From assembly GCF_036013745.1 (NCBI RefSeq), contig NZ_CP107880.1, forward strand, positions 3,410,001-3,474,000: a DNA stretch of 64,000 bases. The letters are read 5' to 3'. The position numbers and the translations under genes were made by a program. A model generated the notes under the pieces. The model searched no databases. It was not told the DNA's origin and was given only the letters and a program-made list of their open reading frames with translations. This document shows, piece after piece, positions 1-10,720 of this stretch. Source of the DNA: Streptomyces sp. NBC_00483 (GTDB lineage Bacteria > Actinomycetota > Actinomycetes > Streptomycetales > Streptomycetaceae). Each line of letters starts with the position of its first letter. Position 1 is the first letter of the stretch.

Positions 1-918
1 GGCGGTGCCTGCACGTTCATCGCCGAGTACGCACCCGACAAGCGCCGCGGCTTCTTCGGCTCGTTCCTCGAGCTCGGCACGAACGCCGGTTACGTCGCCG
101 GTGCCGCGCTCGCGACGGTGCTCACGACGACGATGGCCACCGACGACCTCTACAGCTGGGGCTGGCGCATCCCGTTCCTGGTCGCGGGCCCGATCGGCCT
201 GGTCGGCCTCTACGTCCGGATGAAGCTCGAGGAGACCCCGGCGTTCAAGAAGCTGGCGGACGAGGCCGAGGCGAAGGAGAAGTCCCGCCCGAAGCCGAAG
301 CTGAAGGAGATGTTCGTCGGCAACGCGAAGCCGATGTTCCTGTGCATCGCGCTGGTCCTGGTCTTCAACGTGACCGACTACATGCTGCTCTCCTACATGC
401 CGACGTTCCTCAGCGAGGAGCTCAGCTACGACGCCACGCACGGCACGCTGATCCTGATCGGCGTGATGCTGCTGATGATGGTCGTGCAGCTCCCGATGGG
501 TATCGCCAACGACCGCTTCGGCCACCGCTGGGTGATCGGCATCGGCTGCGCGGGCTTCCTGGCGCTCTCCGTCCCCGCGCTGCTGCTGATCCAGCAGGGC
601 TCGACGTGGGCGATCGCGCTCGGCCTCGCCGCGCTCGGCCTGCTGCTCGTCTCCTTCACGTCGTCGATGCCCTCGACGCTGCCGGCTCTGTTCGACACGA
701 AGGTCCGCTACGGCTCCCTGGCCGTCAGCTTCAACCTGTCCGTCTCGATCTTCGGTGGTACGACGCCGCTGGTCGTGGCCTCCCTCATCGCGGCCACGGG
801 CAACCTGATGATCCCGGCGTACTACATGATGGCCGCGGCCGTCATCGGCGGTATCGCGGTGTGGCGCATGAAGGAGTCCGCGGGCAAGCCGCTGCCGGGC
901 TCGCCGCCGGCGGTGTGA
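1..918 (+). CDS. MFS transporter, metabolite:H+ symporter (MHS) family, 5'-truncated
   Basis: This is the C-terminal 305 residues of a 12-TM major facilitator protein; the start lies left of the window. The first visible residues (EYAPDKRRGFFGSF) match the conserved cytoplasmic segment before TM5 in MHS transporters of the ProP/ShiA/KgtP type, which import osmolytes or organic acids with protons. A charged central loop (MKLEETPAFKKL, then a Lys/Glu-rich stretch) separates the halves, and six hydrophobic segments follow. The second-half loop motif NDRFGHRW is present. The substrate cannot be told from this half. The gene ends in a strong hairpin terminator. Confidence 0.9.
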   Translation, partial: GGACTFIAEYAPDKRRGFFGSFLELGTNAGYVAGAALATVLTTTMATDDLYSWGWRIPFLVAGPIGLVGLYVRMKLEETPAFKKLADEAEAKEKSRPKPKLKEMFVGNAKPMFLCIALVLVFNVTDYMLLSYMPTFLSEELSYDATHGTLILIGVMLLMMVVQLPMGIANDRFGHRWVIGIGCAGFLALSVPALLLIQQGSTWAIALGLAALGLLLVSFTSSMPSTLPALFDTKVRYGSLAVSFNLSVSIFGGTTPLVVASLIAATGNLMIPAYYMMAAAVIGGIAVWRMKESAGKPLPGSPPAV

Positions 919-964
919 CGCACGCGTAGTTCTTCGAGGTTCTTCAACACTCGCAGTTCTTCAA

Positions 965-1012
965 GCGGGCGGGGCCGGAGCGATGTTCATCGCTCCGGCC
1001 CCGCCCGCTTTT
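965..1012 (+). terminator. Rho-independent terminator after the MHS transporter
   Basis: A perfect 21-bp stem (965-985 with 988-1008) with a 2-nt loop is followed by TTTT. It sits 46 bp after the transporter stop and before the next gene on the same strand, so it separates the two transcripts. Confidence 0.9.
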
Positions 1013-1053
1013 CCTTTCCCCGTGCCTACGCTCCCGTGCCTACGCTGACGGCC

Positions 1054-1740
1054 ATGACGACTCACCCACACTCCGGTCCGCCCGAGTCCGCGGCCGCCGT
1101 CGACGCCTACCTCGGCGACCTGCTCGCCCCCGCCGACGAGGCCCTGGCCGCGGCCCTCGCCGACAGCGAGGCGGCGGGCCTGCCCGGCATCAACGTCTCG
1201 GCCACCAACGGGAAACTGCTGAACCTGATCGCCCGCATCCAGGGCGCCCGCCGGATCCTGGAGATCGGCACGCTCGGCGGCTACAGCACCATCTGGCTGG
1301 CCCGCGCGCTCCCCGCCGACGGAGCGCTGGTCACCCTCGAGTACAGCGCCCGGCACGCAGAGGTCGCCCGCGCCAACATCGCCCGCGCGGGCCTGGACAA
1401 GGTCGTCGAGGTCCGGGTGGGCGCGGCGCTCGACTCACTGCCCGGCCTCGCCTCCGAGGGCCCCGACTTCGACCTGGTCTTCATCGACGCGGACAAGGTC
1501 AACAACCCGCGCTACCTGGAGTGGGCGCTGCGTATGACGCACCCGGGCAGCGTGATCGTCGTCGACAACGTGGTGCGCGGCGGCCGCGTGACGAACGCCG
1601 ACTCCACGGAGGGCGACGTCGTCGGCACCCGCGCCGCGCTCCAACTCCTCGCGGACCACCCGAGGTTGGACGCGACGGCGATCCAGACGGTGGGCTCGAA
1701 GGGGCACGACGGCTTCGCGCTGGCCTACGTGAGTTCGTGA
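1054..1740 (+). CDS. SAM-dependent O-methyltransferase (family 3)
   Basis: A 228-aa soluble methyltransferase of the catechol/caffeoyl-CoA O-methyltransferase type. SAM motif I is EIGTLGGYST (about 70-79), and the VFIDADK metal/SAM motif lies near 145-150, followed by the family's VDNVVRGG segment. The likely substrate is a small phenolic, not determinable here. I chose ATG 1054 over an upstream in-frame GTG at 1036 because TACGCT lies just upstream at a leaderless distance and no ribosome-binding site is present. The 3' end overlaps the convergent FHA gene by 16 bp. Confidence 0.88.
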   Translation: MTTHPHSGPPESAAAVDAYLGDLLAPADEALAAALADSEAAGLPGINVSATNGKLLNLIARIQGARRILEIGTLGGYSTIWLARALPADGALVTLEYSARHAEVARANIARAGLDKVVEVRVGAALDSLPGLASEGPDFDLVFIDADKVNNPRYLEWALRMTHPGSVIVVDNVVRGGRVTNADSTEGDVVGTRAALQLLADHPRLDATAIQTVGSKGHDGFALAYVSS

Positions 1741-2171
1741 CAGAAGCCGACGTGCACGCTGCGCGGCCCGCTCCGGTCGGCCACGAGCACCTCACCGGAG
1801 GAGCCGCGCGGCAGCGTCGCCACCCCGCCGTACGCGACGGGCTGACCGGGCCCCTGTCCCTGCTCCTGCGGCCCGAACCGCACCCGCACCTCGGAGGCGG
1901 GGTCGTCCTGCGAGCCGCGCAGCCAGAACAGGATCCAGTCGCCCTCCGGCCCGCACCGGAACTCCAGGTGCACCCGCGAAACGAACAGCCAGTCGTCCGG
2001 GGTCACGAGCCGGCACACGCTCGCGTCGCGGCCGACCCGCAGCACGGCTCCCGGCTCGCTCCGGGCCTCGGCCATGGTCATCGCGGCCGTCGCCCCCTCG
2101 TCGCCACCCGCCATGGTGGCCATGGTCAGTTCGAGCACCGCGCACCCCCACCACCGTCGTGCCTTGGTCAC
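1725..2171 (-). CDS. Small FHA-domain-like protein
   Basis: A 148-aa protein whose middle part (LRVGRDASVCRLV, then VSRVHLEF) carries the forkhead-associated signature: G-R near the first strand and S-R-x-H for phosphothreonine contact. FHA domains bind phosphothreonine peptides, usually targets of Ser/Thr kinases. There is no other domain and no membrane segment. The GTG start at 2171 has GAGGGA nine bases upstream. It is convergent with the O-methyltransferase and divergent from the monooxygenase-like gene. No kinase gene is visible nearby. Confidence 0.7.
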   Translation of the reverse strand: MTKARRWWGCAVLELTMATMAGGDEGATAAMTMAEARSEPGAVLRVGRDASVCRLVTPDDWLFVSRVHLEFRCGPEGDWILFWLRGSQDDPASEVRVRFGPQEQGQGPGQPVAYGGVATLPRGSSGEVLVADRSGPRSVHVGFCHELT

Positions 2172-2224
2172 CCGTTGTCCCTCGCAGCCTATGGCGCCAC
2201 GATCCGCTCTGGGACACTTGCTTC

Positions 2225-2308
2225 ATGACCGAACGCAAACCGCCCGGAGTCAGCTCGGGATTGGCGGCAGGCGCGGCCGGGGCGCGAGTCGGCCTGAGAG
2301 GGCGCTGA
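2225..2308 (+). pseudogene. Possible remnant of a DUF1992 (DnaJ-homologue C28-like) gene
   Basis: An open frame of 27 codons starts MTERKPPGVS, which from memory matches the N-terminus of actinobacterial DUF1992 proteins. It then loses all resemblance (Gly/Ala/Arg-rich) and stops at 2308. No downstream DUF1992 sequence is visible. It could be a decayed 5' fragment or a chance leader ORF upstream of the next gene. Confidence 0.25.
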
Positions 2309-2322
2309 GGCACGATGGACGC

Positions 2323-2640
2323 ATGAGCATCGTCAAGATCAATGTGCTGACCGTTCCCGCCGAGCAGCGGGAAACCCTGGAGAAGCGCTTCGCATCGCGC
2401 GCCGGCGCCGTCGAGAACTCCGACGGCTTCGAATGGTTCGAGCTGCTCCGTCCCATCGAGGGCACGGACGACTACCTGGTGTACACGCGGTGGCGTGACG
2501 AGGAGTCGTTCCAGGCCTGGATGGAGGGCCCGATGAAGTCGGCCCACCAGGGCGGCGGCGACCGCCCGAAGCCGGCGTCGAGCAGCGCCGCGGTGTGGTC
2601 CTTCGAGGTCGTCCAGCAGGCGTCCCCCAAGTCGGCGTAA
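2323..2640 (+). CDS. Antibiotic-biosynthesis-monooxygenase (ABM) fold protein
   Basis: A 105-aa ferredoxin-like alpha/beta protein. The N-terminal strand SIVKINVLTVP, the helix AEQRETLEKRFASRAG, the strand GFEWFELLRP and the segment DDYLVYTRWRDEESFQAWM match the ABM/HmoA family, whose members are heme-degrading or quinone-forming monooxygenases acting as dimers. The exact reaction is not inferable. The start ATG 2323 fits the family N-terminus, and no strong ribosome-binding site precedes it. A long hairpin terminator follows. Confidence 0.82.
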   Translation: MSIVKINVLTVPAEQRETLEKRFASRAGAVENSDGFEWFELLRPIEGTDDYLVYTRWRDEESFQAWMEGPMKSAHQGGGDRPKPASSSAAVWSFEVVQQASPKSA

Positions 2641-2687
2641 CACCTCCGGCGCGGTAGGTGGGGACGCCCTGTGTCCGGACTCATCCA

Positions 2688-2734
2688 CCGGCTACCCCGG
2701 TCCCGGGCATCCGGCCCGGGACCGGGGTAGCCGG
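2688..2734. terminator. 21-bp-stem bidirectional terminator
   Basis: A perfect 21-bp inverted repeat (2688-2708 with 2714-2734) has a 5-nt loop. It lies between the convergent ABM gene and the membrane-pair operon. There is no U-tract, as is common for Streptomyces terminators. Confidence 0.85.
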
Positions 2735-2835
2735 GCCGGATGTCCCCGGGGTGACCGGGCCGGATGGGCCCGTGCAACCGGGCCGCGGGCAGCTCCCGGG
2801 TGACCGGTGCGACCGGTCCCCCGAGGCGCCAGGCC

Positions 2836-3486
2836 TCAGAGGCTCAGCAGCCGCTCCGCCGTCTCCCGGTAATCCCGGAGGGCCTGGCGGAGTTGTTCCG
2901 TGTCGTCCGGGGTGCCCTGCCAGGACGTGCGCAGGGTGCGGCGGTGGCTCGCGAGGGTTTCCGTGAGCCGGGCCGTCAGGTCCTCCAGGACGTGGTCGGC
3001 CTCCTCCACTGCTGCGCGCGGCTCGTCGACGAAGCCGGTGAGCGCGTGCCGCAGGCGGCCTTCGAGTTCATCGCGCTCGCCCGCCGGGACGAGGCCGGAG
3101 CGCCGCCCGGCACGTGTTCCGTGCTCGGGACCGGCCTGGCCACCCGCCACGGGGCCCGCCTCACGGCCCACCGGGGGGTCCACCCCTCGGCCCACGCCGC
3201 GATCCACCGCGGGATCCACCCCACGGCCCGCCCCGCGATCAACCGCCGGGTCCGCCTCACGCCCCACCATGGGGTCCACCTCACGGCCCACCGGCCGGCC
3301 CACCGTGGAGTCCACCCCACGGCCCGCCCCGCGATCAACCGCCGGGTCCGCCTCACGGCCCACCGTGGGATCAACCTCACGGCCCATCCGGCGGCCCGTC
3401 CCGCGATCCGTCTCACGCCCCACCGTAGGATCCACCGCGACCCCCTTGTCGACGCCGTCCGCCTGTGCCCGTTCGATGTGCGTCAT
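2836..3486 (-). CDS. Hypothetical protein with Pro/Gly/Arg-rich repeats and a helical C-terminal domain
   Basis: A 216-aa protein of unknown function. Residues about 15-110 are a low-complexity repeat built on units like VDPTVGREADPAVDRGAGRG. The last ~85 residues form a helical domain resembling part of the upstream gene product: FVDEPRAAVEEADHVLEDL here versus FVESPDVAVAEADLLLAEL there, followed in both by a pattern like (D/T)EELR(E/Q)A. The start is ATG 3486, because GGGGAG lies nine bases upstream; the in-frame TTG at 3495 has no spacing. That ribosome-binding site sits in the last codons of the upstream gene, so the two are one operon. Confidence 0.7.
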   Translation of the reverse strand: MTHIERAQADGVDKGVAVDPTVGRETDRGTGRRMGREVDPTVGREADPAVDRGAGRGVDSTVGRPVGREVDPMVGREADPAVDRGAGRGVDPAVDRGVGRGVDPPVGREAGPVAGGQAGPEHGTRAGRRSGLVPAGERDELEGRLRHALTGFVDEPRAAVEEADHVLEDLTARLTETLASHRRTLRTSWQGTPDDTEQLRQALRDYRETAERLLSL

Positions 3487-3491
3487 CGATC

Positions 3492-4145
3492 TCAACTCCC
3501 CTTCGCCAGGCGTCCCTTGAAGACGCCGTGCCGCTTGTCCCGGTGGTCGTGTGCGGGGCGGTCCGAGGTGTGGGCGCGGGGCGTCGCGCGGTCCGGGCCG
3601 ACCAGTTCGTCGAAGAGCGGCCGCGCCTCGACCATCGCCTCGCGCAGCTCCTCCGTACCGGCCCTGCTCTCTTCCGCGCTACCCGTGCGGGCGTGCGCCG
3701 CGCGGTGCACGCGCCGGTATCCGTGCACGTGCGGGCCGTGATGGACGGAGAGCGCGTCGAGTTGCTCGTCGTAGCTGCCGCCGTCCGGGAAGCCGCGCTC
3801 GTGCGCCAGTTCGGCGAGGAGCAGATCCGCCTCGGCGACGGCGACGTCCGGGGATTCGACGAAGCGTTCCTGGGCGTCGGCCCAGCGCGTCAGATAGCGC
3901 TCACGGGCGGCGGGGTCCAGCGGCTGCTCGCGCAGCGCACCGTGCCGCCGCACACGCTCGGCCAACTCCCGCTCGGCGGCCCTGGTGTCGCCGTCGTGCC
4001 GGGCCACGGCCCGCTCGTACTCGGGCCCGAACCTGCGCCGCAGCCCGCGCCCGCCACGGGGTGTGGTCCGCGCGGCGAAGAACCCGGCCGCGACCACGAT
4101 CACGACCCCCACCACGACCAGAGCGATGATCAAGCCTGTGGACAT
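3492..4145 (-). CDS. Single-pass membrane protein, paralogous domain to its downstream neighbour
   Basis: A 217-aa protein with an N-terminal membrane anchor (TGLIIALVVVGVVIVV) and a long charged cytoplasmic part. Residues about 85-200 carry the EADLLLAEL helical domain shared with the protein encoded 5 bp downstream. The start MSTGLI has GAGGGAAGG just upstream. I do not recognise an assigned function. The shared domain suggests the two proteins form one heteromeric assembly, with this one the membrane-anchored partner (inference). Confidence 0.75.
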   Translation of the reverse strand: MSTGLIIALVVVGVVIVVAAGFFAARTTPRGGRGLRRRFGPEYERAVARHDGDTRAAERELAERVRRHGALREQPLDPAARERYLTRWADAQERFVESPDVAVAEADLLLAELAHERGFPDGGSYDEQLDALSVHHGPHVHGYRRVHRAAHARTGSAEESRAGTEELREAMVEARPLFDELVGPDRATPRAHTSDRPAHDHRDKRHGVFKGRLAKGS

Positions 4146-4271
4146 GACTGCCTTCCCTCAACTGTGGCTGTTGCACGTCGAGTTGCCAGGGCAGCCGTGC
4201 TGAAACAGATCGGTACCGGCCACGGCGTATTCCGGTTGCGCCCAACCACCCCACCGGCCTCACCATGTGCC

Positions 4272-6951
<2,680 letters not shown>

Positions 6952-7079
6952 TCACTGCGTGCACACGGGTGCTGACGAGCGTTTATGGGACCGGCGGCTG
7001 CGGCCGGGTCCTACGGGTCTGCATAATGCGCTGCAGAGGCGCGGCGGGGGGCCGAAGCGCTCGGAGGGGGTTCGTAGCG

Positions 7080-7913
7080 GTGAGCGAAGAACGTCGTACG
7101 TGTCCGGAGTGCGGGGCCGGGGCAGGTCCCGACGGCGCACCGTCCTGCGCCTGCGAGCCGGAAGCCTTCGCTCCGCTCCGCGTCCGCCCCTATGTCTCGC
7201 TCTCGGAGCCCTCGCAGCCGACGCCGCCGCGGGCCGCCGACCCGTACGCGTATCCGCCGCCGCCCCCGCACGCCGCGGGCGATGACGCCGACGACCCTGC
7301 ACCGGACGAGCCGGCCCGGCACGGCCGGATGCTGCTGCTCTCCGCGGTCACGGCCGTGCTGAGCGTGGCGACCCTGGTCACGGTGCTGATCACATCGCCG
7401 GGCGACGACGGCGCCTCGGCCTCGGACAACACGGCCGCGACGGCGACAGCGATGACACTCACCCCGTCCCGCTCGGCGCCTCCCACCACGCGCTCCGCGT
7501 CCCCGTCGGCGACGGACCCCACGTCCGCCCCGCCCTCCCCCTCACACTCCCGGACGATCACGCCGTCCCCCACTCCGACCAGCAAGAAGCCCGAGTCGGA
7601 CTCGAAGAAGCGCAGCAAGAGCCCGTCCCCCTCGACCTCCCGCACGACGTCGTCGTCGAGGCCGTCGGACACGACGACACTGCGCAAGGGCGACAGTGGC
7701 CGCGAGGTCGCCGAACTCCAGTGGCGCCTCAAGCAGTTGAACATCTACGTAGGCGAAATCACCGCCGACTTCGACAGCCCCACAGAAACCGCCCTCAGCA
7801 CCTACCAACTCTCCCGCGGCATCAAGACCGACGAGCAAGGCGAATACGGCCCAGCAACACGCACGGCCCTAGAGAGGGAGACCGGCGGAGAACGGGGGCC
7901 TGAGCACGGGTAA
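7080..7913 (+). CDS. Membrane-anchored peptidoglycan-binding protein
   Basis: A 277-aa protein with a short cytoplasmic N-terminus bearing Cys pairs (TCPECG ... SCACEPE, a possible zinc ribbon), a Pro-rich segment, one TM helix (MLLLSAVTAVLSVATLVTVL, near 84-103), a Ser/Thr/Pro-rich external linker of ~100 residues, and a C-terminal peptidoglycan_binding_1 domain (RKGDSGREVAELQWRLKQL ... YGPATRTALE). The linker and domain should reach into the cell wall. The GTG start at 7080 has GGAGGGGG nine bases upstream. It is monocistronic. Confidence 0.85.
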   Translation: MSEERRTCPECGAGAGPDGAPSCACEPEAFAPLRVRPYVSLSEPSQPTPPRAADPYAYPPPPPHAAGDDADDPAPDEPARHGRMLLLSAVTAVLSVATLVTVLITSPGDDGASASDNTAATATAMTLTPSRSAPPTTRSASPSATDPTSAPPSPSHSRTITPSPTPTSKKPESDSKKRSKSPSPSTSRTTSSSRPSDTTTLRKGDSGREVAELQWRLKQLNIYVGEITADFDSPTETALSTYQLSRGIKTDEQGEYGPATRTALERETGGERGPEHG

Positions 7914-8022
7914 CTCGGGGCGCGGGGCTGTGTCTATTTGCGGCTGCCGCCGCGGGGCGCGCCCAGCCACTACAGGGCGCAATCCGCGGCGTCCCCAAAC
8001 CTCTATGCCCCAGGGCAAACCG

Positions 8023-8700
8023 TCACCCCAGGTGCAGCGCAACTCCCCCACCGGCCAAAACCTCAACCCGTACGCCCGAAAGATCCGGCACACACACGGT
8101 CGCCCCGTGCGCCCCGGCCCTCGGCCCAACCCCCACAACCCGCATCCCCGCGGCGCGCCCCGCCGAGATACCCGCCCCCGAGTCCTCGAAGACGACGCAA
8201 TCCGCCGGATCGACCCCCAACTCGGCCGCACCCTTCAGGAACCCCTCGGGATCGGGCTTACTGGCCCCCACGTTCTCCGCGGTCACCCGCACCGCCGGAT
8301 ACGCGAGCCCCGCCGCCCCCATCCGCGCCGTCGAGAGCGCGAGATCGGCCGAGGTGACGAGGGCGTGCGCGACGCCACCCTCGACGAGCGACTCGAGGAA
8401 GCGCGGGGCGCCCGGCACGGCGACGACGCCCTCCACGTCGGAGGTCTCCTCGGCGAGCATCCGCGCGTTGTCCGCGTAGTTCTCCTCCATCGGCCGCTCG
8501 GGGAGCAGCTCGGCCAGCGTGGCGTGGGCCTGGCGGCCGTGCGCGACGGAGAGGACGTACTCCGCGTCGAATCCGTGGTCGGCTGCCCAGCGGCGCCAGA
8601 TCCGCTCGACGACGGCGTCGGAGTTGACGAGCGTGCCGTCCATGTCGAGGAGAAGTGCGCGCGCCTTCAGAACAGTGGGAACAGTGGGCGTGGCCGACAT
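8023..8700 (-). CDS. HAD-superfamily phosphatase (subfamily IA, sugar-phosphatase-like)
   Basis: A 225-aa cytosolic phosphatase. Motif I is LLLDMDGTLVNSD (nucleophile D19, acid/base D21). Motif II is HALVTSADLA, and motifs III/IV are SKPDPEGFLKG and VVFEDSGAGI. The pattern fits beta-phosphoglucomutase or sugar-phosphatase relatives. The ATG 8700 start gives the usual spacing to motif I. The 3' neighbourhood holds no other gene on this strand. Confidence 0.88.
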   Translation of the reverse strand: MSATPTVPTVLKARALLLDMDGTLVNSDAVVERIWRRWAADHGFDAEYVLSVAHGRQAHATLAELLPERPMEENYADNARMLAEETSDVEGVVAVPGAPRFLESLVEGGVAHALVTSADLALSTARMGAAGLAYPAVRVTAENVGASKPDPEGFLKGAAELGVDPADCVVFEDSGAGISAGRAAGMRVVGVGPRAGAHGATVCVPDLSGVRVEVLAGGGVALHLG

Positions 8701-8763
8701 CGGCGGGCTCCAGACTGCGGAGGGCTACGGAGAGCTGCGGAGGCAGAAGGGAAACAAGGCGGC

Positions 8764-8794
8764 CCCGCCCGCTGGTCAGGGTTGAACGGGCGGG
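8764..8794 (-). terminator. Hairpin after the DUF4142 gene
   Basis: CCCGCCCG (8764-8771) pairs with CGGGCGGG (8787-8794) across 15 nt. It lies downstream of the DUF4142 gene and upstream of the HAD gene on the minus strand. Confidence 0.5.
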
Positions 8795-8901
8795 TGCCAC
8801 TTTGTTTCTCCACGATACAAAAACTCACCCGAAGATCGCCACCCGCCCCCCGCTCTCCACGCCGGCGCCCCCTGCGCCGCAGCTCAGCGCCGCCGCTCGA
8901 C

Positions 8902-8945
8902 GCCCCCGCTCACCCCCCGCTCACCCGCCGCTCAACCCCCGCTCA
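8902..8945 (-). repeat. 11-bp tandem repeat x4 opening with a stop codon
   Basis: Read on the minus strand, four consecutive 11-mers follow the pattern TGAGCGGNGGN at 8945-8935, 8934-8924, 8923-8913 and 8912-8902. The TGA of the first unit is the DUF4142 stop codon. Confidence 0.9.
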
Positions 8946-9689
8946 CCGCGTCGTCGGCGGCGACGACGGGAACGTCTTCGTATACGGATTCGGCAGCCCC
9001 GGCGGCGCGATCAGCGCGACCTGAGGCACCCCGGGCTGCGGCACCGGCGGGGTCATCTGCGCCTTCGGGACCCGCGGTGGCCCGGTCTGCTCGGCGAGGG
9101 CCTGGTCCATGTTGACGAGGCCGGTCTTCTCCAGGACCTCCATGTGGTCGCGCACGACGTCGTTGGCCTCGTTCGCGAGCCGCCGTATCTCGGAGTTCTG
9201 GGTGGTGGCCCGGATATTGCTGATGGCCGGGAAGATCTGCCCGTGCGTCACGCGCATGATGTTCGACGCCGTGGAGTCGAACTCCTTGCCGCCCTTGGAC
9301 TCCACGGTCGCCACGAACTGCTGTTGTTGTGGCGTGGGTTGGTTGGGCAGGGTGATGCCCAGATCCTGGGAGATCTTGCGGCAGCTGGCGTCCAGCAGGG
9401 AGTGCCCCACGATGAGGTGCTGTCCGGCCGTCTTCATCTCCGGCGTCGTTCCCCGCTTCAACACCTCCTGGCCCAGGGGGAATTCCCACAGCCCCGCAGA
9501 CCTGACCTTGACCACGAAGTCACGGTCGGCCTCGGTGAGTGGGCCCCAGCGGGTGCTGCCGACGACGCGCGCCTGCGTCGTGGTCGTGTTCTGCACACCG
9601 AGCATGGCCGGATAGGCCAGGGCCGAGACGGTCACGATCAACGCGCCGATCACGAAGAAGTTTCCGGCCGTGGAGCGCGAGAGTCGCAT
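8943..9689 (-). CDS. Exported or membrane-anchored DUF4142 protein
   Basis: A 248-aa protein with an N-terminal hydrophobic segment (FFVIGALIVTVSALAYPAML) acting as a signal or anchor. It is followed by a DUF4142 four-helix domain (about 50-185; TEADRDFVVKVRSAGLWE, then GHSLLDASCRKI), related to ferritin-like folds and found in the cell envelope. A Pro-rich tail ends the protein. ATG 9689 is the start, with GGAGG just upstream; the longer open frame to 9917 has no signal support. The stop codon begins an 11-bp tandem repeat. Confidence 0.85.
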   Translation of the reverse strand: MRLSRSTAGNFFVIGALIVTVSALAYPAMLGVQNTTTTQARVVGSTRWGPLTEADRDFVVKVRSAGLWEFPLGQEVLKRGTTPEMKTAGQHLIVGHSLLDASCRKISQDLGITLPNQPTPQQQQFVATVESKGGKEFDSTASNIMRVTHGQIFPAISNIRATTQNSEIRRLANEANDVVRDHMEVLEKTGLVNMDQALAEQTGPPRVPKAQMTPPVPQPGVPQVALIAPPGLPNPYTKTFPSSPPTTR

Positions 9690-9937
9690 GGTGCCTCCAG
9701 TCGCGAACAAGGGACACCGGAGAGTACGGACGCGAACCCCGGTCCGATCAGCGCTCGGCGAAAAATCCCCTCGTTCTTTTTCGCGCCCGGCCCCCGCCAA
9801 CTCCTGTTTTGCCGGGCCTACTTGTGATCGACCTCCCGGCCCGCCACCATATTGACGCGACCCTGCCACACCGGGCGCCCCACAGCACACCGCACGGCAG
9901 GTCCCACGTAACTCCACCCCACCCCAAGGGAGTTCAC

Positions 9938-10609
9938 ATGCGCCCCACCTCGACCTCGCGCCGCATACGCCCGGTCTACGCGCGTCGATCCACGTTCGCC
10001 GCGGCCGCCACCGGCGTCACCGCGCTCGCCCTACTGCTCGCCACCCCGTCCGCCCAGGCCGCCCCGCCCACCCCTGTCAGCGCCGCCACCGCCCGTACGT
10101 ACCTCGGCGAGCTGACGGAGAAGGCGGAAGGTTCCTCCGACGGCTACAGCCGCGAGAAGTTCCCGCACTGGATCACCCAGTCCGGCGCGTGCAACACCCG
10201 CGAGGAAGTCCTCAAGCGCGACGGAAAGAACGTCGAGACGGGCTCCGACTGCGCGGCCACGTCCGGCAGTTGGTACTCGGAGTACGACGGCGCGACCTGG
10301 ACGGCCTCCGGCGACGTGGACATCGATCACATCGTCCCGCTGTCCGAGGCGTGGAAGTCGGGCGCCAGTGCCTGGACCAACGACGCGCGCCAGGGCTTCG
10401 CCAACGACCTCACCCGGCCGCAGCTCATCGCGGTCACCGACAACGTCAACCAGTCCAAGGGCGACCAGGACCCGGCCGAGTGGATGCCCTCGCGCACCGC
10501 GTACACCTGCACGTATCTACGGATGTGGGTCCAGGTGAAGCACTACTACAAGCTCAGCGTCGACCCGGCGGAGAAGTCCGCGATCCAGTCGGGGCTCAGC
10601 GGCTGCTGA
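9938..10609 (+). CDS. Secreted HNH endonuclease family protein (DUF1524/GmrSD-type)
   Basis: A 223-aa exported protein. The signal peptide has an Arg-rich start and a hydrophobic core (TALALLLATPSAQAA, cleavage near 45). The HNH core is GDVDIDHIVPLSEAWKSGAS (metal/catalytic His) with the downstream Asn/His segment RPQLIAVTDNVNQSKGDQDP, as in secreted actinobacterial nucleases. Two Cys pairs suggest disulfides. The ATG 9938 start has AAGGGA seven bases upstream. Its likely role is extracellular nucleic acid degradation. A 24-bp degenerate tandem repeat begins in its stop codon. Confidence 0.88.
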   Translation: MRPTSTSRRIRPVYARRSTFAAAATGVTALALLLATPSAQAAPPTPVSAATARTYLGELTEKAEGSSDGYSREKFPHWITQSGACNTREEVLKRDGKNVETGSDCAATSGSWYSEYDGATWTASGDVDIDHIVPLSEAWKSGASAWTNDARQGFANDLTRPQLIAVTDNVNQSKGDQDPAEWMPSRTAYTCTYLRMWVQVKHYYKLSVDPAEKSAIQSGLSGC

Positions 10610-10679
10610 GGGCTCTACCAAGGCCTGCGCCGAGGGCTCTGCAGAGGCCTCTGCCGGGGCCCTCGCCGAGGCCTCTGCT
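10608..10679 (+). repeat. 24-bp degenerate tandem repeat x3 at the HNH nuclease stop
   Basis: Three 24-mers (10608-10631, 10632-10655, 10656-10679) share the pattern GRGGSYCT...GAGGCCTNTGCY. The first begins inside the TGA stop codon (10607-10609). Confidence 0.75.
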
Positions 10680-10720
10680 GGGGCCCGCGGAAAACAGGGC
10701 CGGTGGAACCGCCCCACCCA

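Noticed and set aside
9690..9917. N-terminal extension of the DUF4142 protein
   Set aside because: The extra frame lacks a ribosome-binding site and would bury the signal sequence that begins at ATG 9689, where GGAGG is well placed.
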